This document shows, piece after piece, positions 6,542-9,044 of a stretch of DNA of 9,044 nucleotides. Origin of the DNA: Pseudomonadota bacterium. Its GTDB lineage: Bacteria > Pseudomonadota > Alphaproteobacteria > Acetobacterales > Acetobacteraceae. Where the stretch lies: positions 1 to 9,044 of the forward strand of contig JAKBCJ010000172.1 of the NCBI GenBank assembly GCA_021807975.1, read 5' to 3'. The position numbers and the translations under genes were made by a program. Under the pieces are notes generated by a model. That model did not search any database and was not told where the DNA came from. It saw only the letters and a list, made by a program, of their open reading frames with translations. Each line of letters opens with the position of its first letter. Position 1 is the stretch's first letter.

Positions 6542-6573
6542 GGGCGGTTGAACTATCGGGCGGATGAAAACCG

Positions 6574-6595
6574 GATAATGAATATTATGTAAAAT
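6574..6595 (+). promoter_or_regulatory. AT-rich patch with -10-like boxes upstream of the unknown gene
   Basis: Between greB (stop 6541) and the next start (6663) is an AT-rich stretch that stands out in this GC-rich window. It contains GATAAT (6574-6579), TATTAT (6583-6588) and TAAAAT (6590-6595), each one mismatch from a -10 box, and a small palindrome ATAAT-gaat-ATTAT (6575-6588). The only -35-like box, TTGAAC (6548-6553), is 20 bases from GATAAT, longer than the optimum. It may be a promoter for the downstream gene. Confidence 0.3.
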
Positions 6596-6662
6596 GGAAG
6601 CCGCTTGCGTCCGAACGCCCATTCATGGCAACCGCCGGCTGTAACACCTTGGCTGAACCCCC

Positions 6663-7154
6663 ATGGCCGACCGCTTCGTCATCGCCGCCACCGTCGATCG
6701 CCTGATCTACGACAGCGAGACAACCTTCCACCCGGACGACGCTCGCGTGCTGCTGGACGCATTGCCGCGCAAGCCATCGCCGTGGATCCAACTCGGCATC
6801 GCCGGCAAATTCTCCGGCGGTTCGACCAAGGGCTTCGCCGCGGGCGTCGGCGATGTCAGCATCAAGGACGATAAAGAGCGCCAGTTTCAGTACAATTCCA
6901 GCGAGGACGCCTATACCCGGGCCGGCCAGTGGAAGTTGATGTGGATTGGCAAACGCGGCCGGCAATACGTTGAAATCGAACAAGTCATGGCAGACGCCAC
7001 CGATGACGGTCGAGGCGCCTTGATCTGCTATGAGGCCGATGGAACCCCGATCCGCATGGATATCCGCTTCAACCGCTCGTTTCGGCTGTTCTGGTCGCCC
7101 GTGGTGGTGATGTTTCCCGGGTGGAAGCCCTGGAAAACGCCCGAATCGCGGTAG
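6663..7154 (+). CDS. Unrecognised 163-residue protein
   Basis: I do not recognise this protein. It has 163 residues, no signal peptide and no clear membrane helix. The sequence looks like a compact, mostly beta fold: alternating hydrophobic stretches such as 'RFVIAATVDRLIYDSETTF', 'GQWKLMWIGKRGRQYVEIEQV', 'GALICYEADGTPIRMDIRF' and 'SFRLFWSPVVVMF', with an unusually aromatic end ('MFPGWKPWKTPE', five tryptophans from residue 90 on). A Gly/Ser-rich loop, 'AGKFSGGSTKGFAAGVGDVS' (47-66), is not a P-loop. Normal codon-position composition for this genome and a precise fit between greB and the convergent MBL gene (stop codons one base apart) support a real gene. No ribosome binding site precedes ATG 6663. 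An AT-rich promoter-like patch lies about 70-90 bases upstream, so it may be transcribed on its own or read through from greB. Confidence 0.68.
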   Translation: MADRFVIAATVDRLIYDSETTFHPDDARVLLDALPRKPSPWIQLGIAGKFSGGSTKGFAAGVGDVSIKDDKERQFQYNSSEDAYTRAGQWKLMWIGKRGRQYVEIEQVMADATDDGRGALICYEADGTPIRMDIRFNRSFRLFWSPVVVMFPGWKPWKTPESR

Positions 7155-7155
7155 C

Positions 7156-7947
7156 TTATCCAATATCCAGCACCAAACCGTCGTATCCGGCCTCGATTCC
7201 AGGGGGCAGGCTGGCCTGCATCCAGGCCCAGTCCATCTCGGTGCCCATGTGGGTCAGCACGGTGCGCCGCGGTTTGATCCGATCAACCCATGCCATCACC
7301 GTCGGCAGGTTGGCGTGGGTCCAGTGCGCGTCGCCGCGGAGGAAGCAGTCTACCACCCAGGTGTCCACGCCAGCGAGAATGTCCAGCGCCGAATCATCCA
7401 GCGCCACAACGTCGGTGGAGTAGGCGAACGAACCGGCCCGAAAGCCCAGCGTATCCACCCGTCCGTGGTTCTGGTTGAAGAGGTGCAGTGTCAAACCGGC
7501 AACGTCCAACAGGTCACCCGGCTTGACTATATTTGCTTCAAGAACAGGACGATAGAAGTGCGGGGGGTCCCACGGTCTGAAGGCGTAGCCGAAGCGCTTG
7601 GTGATCTCCCCCAGCGTGCGTTCGGTGCCGTGGGCGGTCAGCGGCCGGCCGGCGATCCGGTTCAGAATACGGACGTCGTCGATCCCGGTGATATGGTCGG
7701 CATGGGCGTGCGTGAACAGGATGGCGTCCACGCCGGGAATACGGCAGTCCAGCAACTGGTTGCGCATATCGGGCGAGGTATCGATCAGAAGCCGTTGTTT
7801 TTGCGTGGTTTCAATCACGATGGACGGCCGCGTCCGGCGGTTCCTGGGTTCGGCTGGATCGCACAGGCCCCAGTCGCCGCTGCCATCGGCCCCGCCGATC
7901 ATCGGCACGCCGGCCGATCCGCCGGTCCCTAGCATCGTTACCTTCAT
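7156..7947 (-). CDS. MBL-fold metal-dependent hydrolase (PhnP-like)
   Basis: A 263-residue metallo-beta-lactamase-fold protein of the PhnP/RNase Z-like branch. The N-terminal strand and loop 'MKVTMLGTGGSAGVPMIGG' is characteristic. Metal ligands are visible: 'THAHADH' (79-85, giving His80, His82, Asp84, His85), His161 in 'NQNHG', Asp179 in 'YSTD', and His233 in 'THMG'. Family members of this kind hydrolyse phosphodiesters, for example cyclic ribose phosphates in PhnP. No phosphonate genes are nearby, so the substrate here is unknown. The reading frame stays open 37 codons upstream, but ATG 7947 is the start: AAGG lies seven bases before it, it begins at the conserved 'MKVT.LGTG', and it overlaps the tatD stop in ATGA. 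As the last gene of metG-tatD-MBL, it may function in nucleic-acid or nucleotide turnover. Confidence 0.9.
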   Translation of the reverse strand: MKVTMLGTGGSAGVPMIGGADGSGDWGLCDPAEPRNRRTRPSIVIETTQKQRLLIDTSPDMRNQLLDCRIPGVDAILFTHAHADHITGIDDVRILNRIAGRPLTAHGTERTLGEITKRFGYAFRPWDPPHFYRPVLEANIVKPGDLLDVAGLTLHLFNQNHGRVDTLGFRAGSFAYSTDVVALDDSALDILAGVDTWVVDCFLRGDAHWTHANLPTVMAWVDRIKPRRTVLTHMGTEMDWAWMQASLPPGIEAGYDGLVLDIG

Positions 7948-8720
7948 GCCACGGCCTTGCGGAACAGCCGGCGGAAGTTTGCCGTGGTCAGGTCGGCCAT
8001 CGCCTCGGGCGTCATGCCTCGCAGGCCGGCCAGCACTTTGGCGGTATGCGCGACCCATCCCGGCTCGTTCCGCTTACCCCGGAACGGCACCGGGGCGAGA
8101 TAGGGCGCATCGGTTTCCACCAGCAACCGGTCCAGCGGGACATCCAGCGCGATCTCCCGCAGTTCCGCCGACCGGGGAAAGGTCAGGATGCCGGAGAAGC
8201 TGATATACCCGCCCATCGCCAGCGCCGCTTCCGCCAGTGTTCGGGTGGAGCTGAAGCAGTGCAGCAGGAAATCGAACGCCCCTTCCCTGTCACGCTCTTC
8301 CCGCAAAATCAACGCGATATCGTCGTCGGCGTCGCGCGCATGGATGCACAGCGGCACCCCGGCCAACCGCGCGCCGCGGATATGCGTTCGGAAATTCTCC
8401 GCCTGAATGTCGCGGGGCGACTTGTCGTAGAAGTAGTCCAGGCCGGATTCGCCGATCCCGATCACCTTGGGGTGCCGGACCATCGCCGCCAGGGCTTCGG
8501 GCGTCGGGATTGGCGCCTCGGCGGCGTGGTGCGGATGCACGCCGATGGTGCACCACAGGTTGGGGTGCGCCTGTGTCAGCGCCGGCAGGCGTTCGGACTG
8601 GGCGAGCGTGGTGCCGATGGTGACCATTTCGCCCACACCGGCCGCCGCCGCGCGGGCCAGGACGTCCGGCAGTTCCTCTTGCGTGTAGTAGTCCAGGTGG
8701 CAGTGGCTATCGATCAGCAT
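7944..8720 (-). CDS. tatD: TatD-family metal-dependent deoxyribonuclease
   Basis: A 258-residue TIM-barrel amidohydrolase-like protein of full family length. Metal-binding residues are all present: 'DSHCHLD' (4-10; His6 and His8), 'IGESGLDYFYDKSP' (89-102; Glu91), 'CIHARDAD' (125-132; His127), 'LLHCFSS' (152-158; His154) and 'VETDAPYLAP' (201-210; Asp204). TatD/YcfH proteins act as 3'-5' exonucleases on DNA in the cytoplasm, with proposed roles in DNA repair and degradation; YcfH-like members commonly lie beside metG. The start ATG (8718-8720) shares its last base with the metG stop in TGATG, and the stop overlaps the MBL start in ATGA, so the three genes are probably co-translated. A GGAG lies 11 bases before the start, which is loose spacing; coupling through the overlap probably matters more. 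Confidence 0.95.
   Translation of the reverse strand: MLIDSHCHLDYYTQEELPDVLARAAAAGVGEMVTIGTTLAQSERLPALTQAHPNLWCTIGVHPHHAAEAPIPTPEALAAMVRHPKVIGIGESGLDYFYDKSPRDIQAENFRTHIRGARLAGVPLCIHARDADDDIALILREERDREGAFDFLLHCFSSTRTLAEAALAMGGYISFSGILTFPRSAELREIALDVPLDRLLVETDAPYLAPVPFRGKRNEPGWVAHTAKVLAGLRGMTPEAMADLTTANFRRLFRKAVA
7955..7958 (-). promoter_or_regulatory. Shine-Dalgarno site fixing the MBL hydrolase start
   Basis: AAGG on the minus strand, inside the end of tatD and seven bases before ATG 7947. It helps choose this start over the longer open frame reaching 8058. Confidence 0.55.
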
Positions 8721-9044
8721 CAGGCGGCCGGCTCCACGTAGCGGGGGAAAACGCCCTGCGGAGGCGGTAGGATTTGCCCATCGGTCAATGGCGCCGACGG
8801 TTTCTCCAATGCGGCGAAGGTCCGCGCGTCCGACGGTACCCCTAGTTGGTCAAGCATCCGGCTCATGCTTCCAGGCATCACCGGCTGTAGCAGCGTGGCA
8901 ACCACCCGCAATGTGCGGAGCAACACGCGCAAGACGGTACCCATACGAACCTTGTCGGTCTTATTAAGTGCCCAGGGTGCCTGGCGGTCTATGTAACCGT
9001 TCGCAGCCCTGATCACCCTCCACACTTCCTCCAGGCCCTCATGA
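8720..9044 (-). CDS. metG: Methionyl-tRNA synthetase, C-terminal end (partial)
   Basis: About the last 107 residues of MetG, which charges tRNA-Met with methionine; the gene continues beyond the window at 9044, and the frame is open to the edge ('HEGLEEVWRVIRAANGYID'). The segment is the end of the anticodon-binding helical bundle: 'RAANGYIDRQAPWALNKTDK', then 'VLRVLLRTLRVVATLLQPVMP' and 'MLDQLGVP', ending in 'PPQGVFPRYVEP'. The protein stops there, so it lacks the extra C-terminal tRNA-binding (Trbp111-like) domain found in E. coli MetG; this shorter form is common in alphaproteobacteria. Its stop overlaps the tatD start by one base (TGATG), heading a metG-tatD-MBL operon on the minus strand. 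Confidence 0.93.
   Translation of the reverse strand, partial: HEGLEEVWRVIRAANGYIDRQAPWALNKTDKVRMGTVLRVLLRTLRVVATLLQPVMPGSMSRMLDQLGVPSDARTFAALEKPSAPLTDGQILPPPQGVFPRYVEPAA

Noticed and set aside
5121..6617. A 12-base direct repeat, TGCGTCCGAACG, at 5121-5132 and 6606-6617
   Set aside because: Too short to be meaningful over this distance, with no matching flanks; probably chance.
7948..8058. 37-codon upstream extension of the MBL hydrolase frame
   Set aside because: It would overlap tatD deeply, its sequence is unlike the family N-terminus, and a good AAGG site plus an ATGA overlap supports ATG 7947.

Overview
The window is compact, GC-rich DNA with very little non-coding space. Gene content and protein style suggest an alphaproteobacterium, possibly of the Acetobacteraceae/Rhodospirillales; this is an inference from impression, not a computed placement. 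It carries nine genes, two of them cut by the window edges. I see no tRNA, rRNA, CRISPR array, insertion sequence or phage gene, and no gap between genes exceeds about 150 bases.

Left part (1-3592, + strand): a tightly packed operon for an ABC-2-dependent capsule/exopolysaccharide exporter of the Kps/Ctr/Bex type. It holds the C-terminal end of an outer-membrane export protein (Wza/BexD/CtrA family), an ABC permease of KpsM type, the ATPase KpsT, and the inner-membrane/periplasmic co-polymerase KpsE. Each junction is a 4-base stop/start overlap, so translation is probably coupled. Together the four proteins would form a channel from cytoplasm to cell surface. The unusual point is the permease: one uninterrupted reading frame joins about 220 residues of TPR-like helical repeats to a complete KpsM.

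Middle (3674-4999, + strand): 81 bases after kpsE lies a PAPS-dependent sulfotransferase-like protein with an extra C-terminal domain rich in predicted strands. Its position suggests that the exported glycan may be sulfated.

Right part (5145-9044): chromosomal housekeeping genes. mazG (- strand, NTP pyrophosphohydrolase) is head-to-head with greB (+ strand, transcript cleavage factor). Then comes an unrecognised 163-residue protein (+ strand). The - strand operon metG (3' end only), tatD and an MBL-fold hydrolase closes the window, its genes overlapping by 1 and 4 bases. The unknown gene and the MBL gene converge with a single base between their stop codons.

The best candidates for something undescribed are the TPR-KpsM fusion, the sulfotransferase with its C-terminal domain beside it, and the orphan 163-residue protein.
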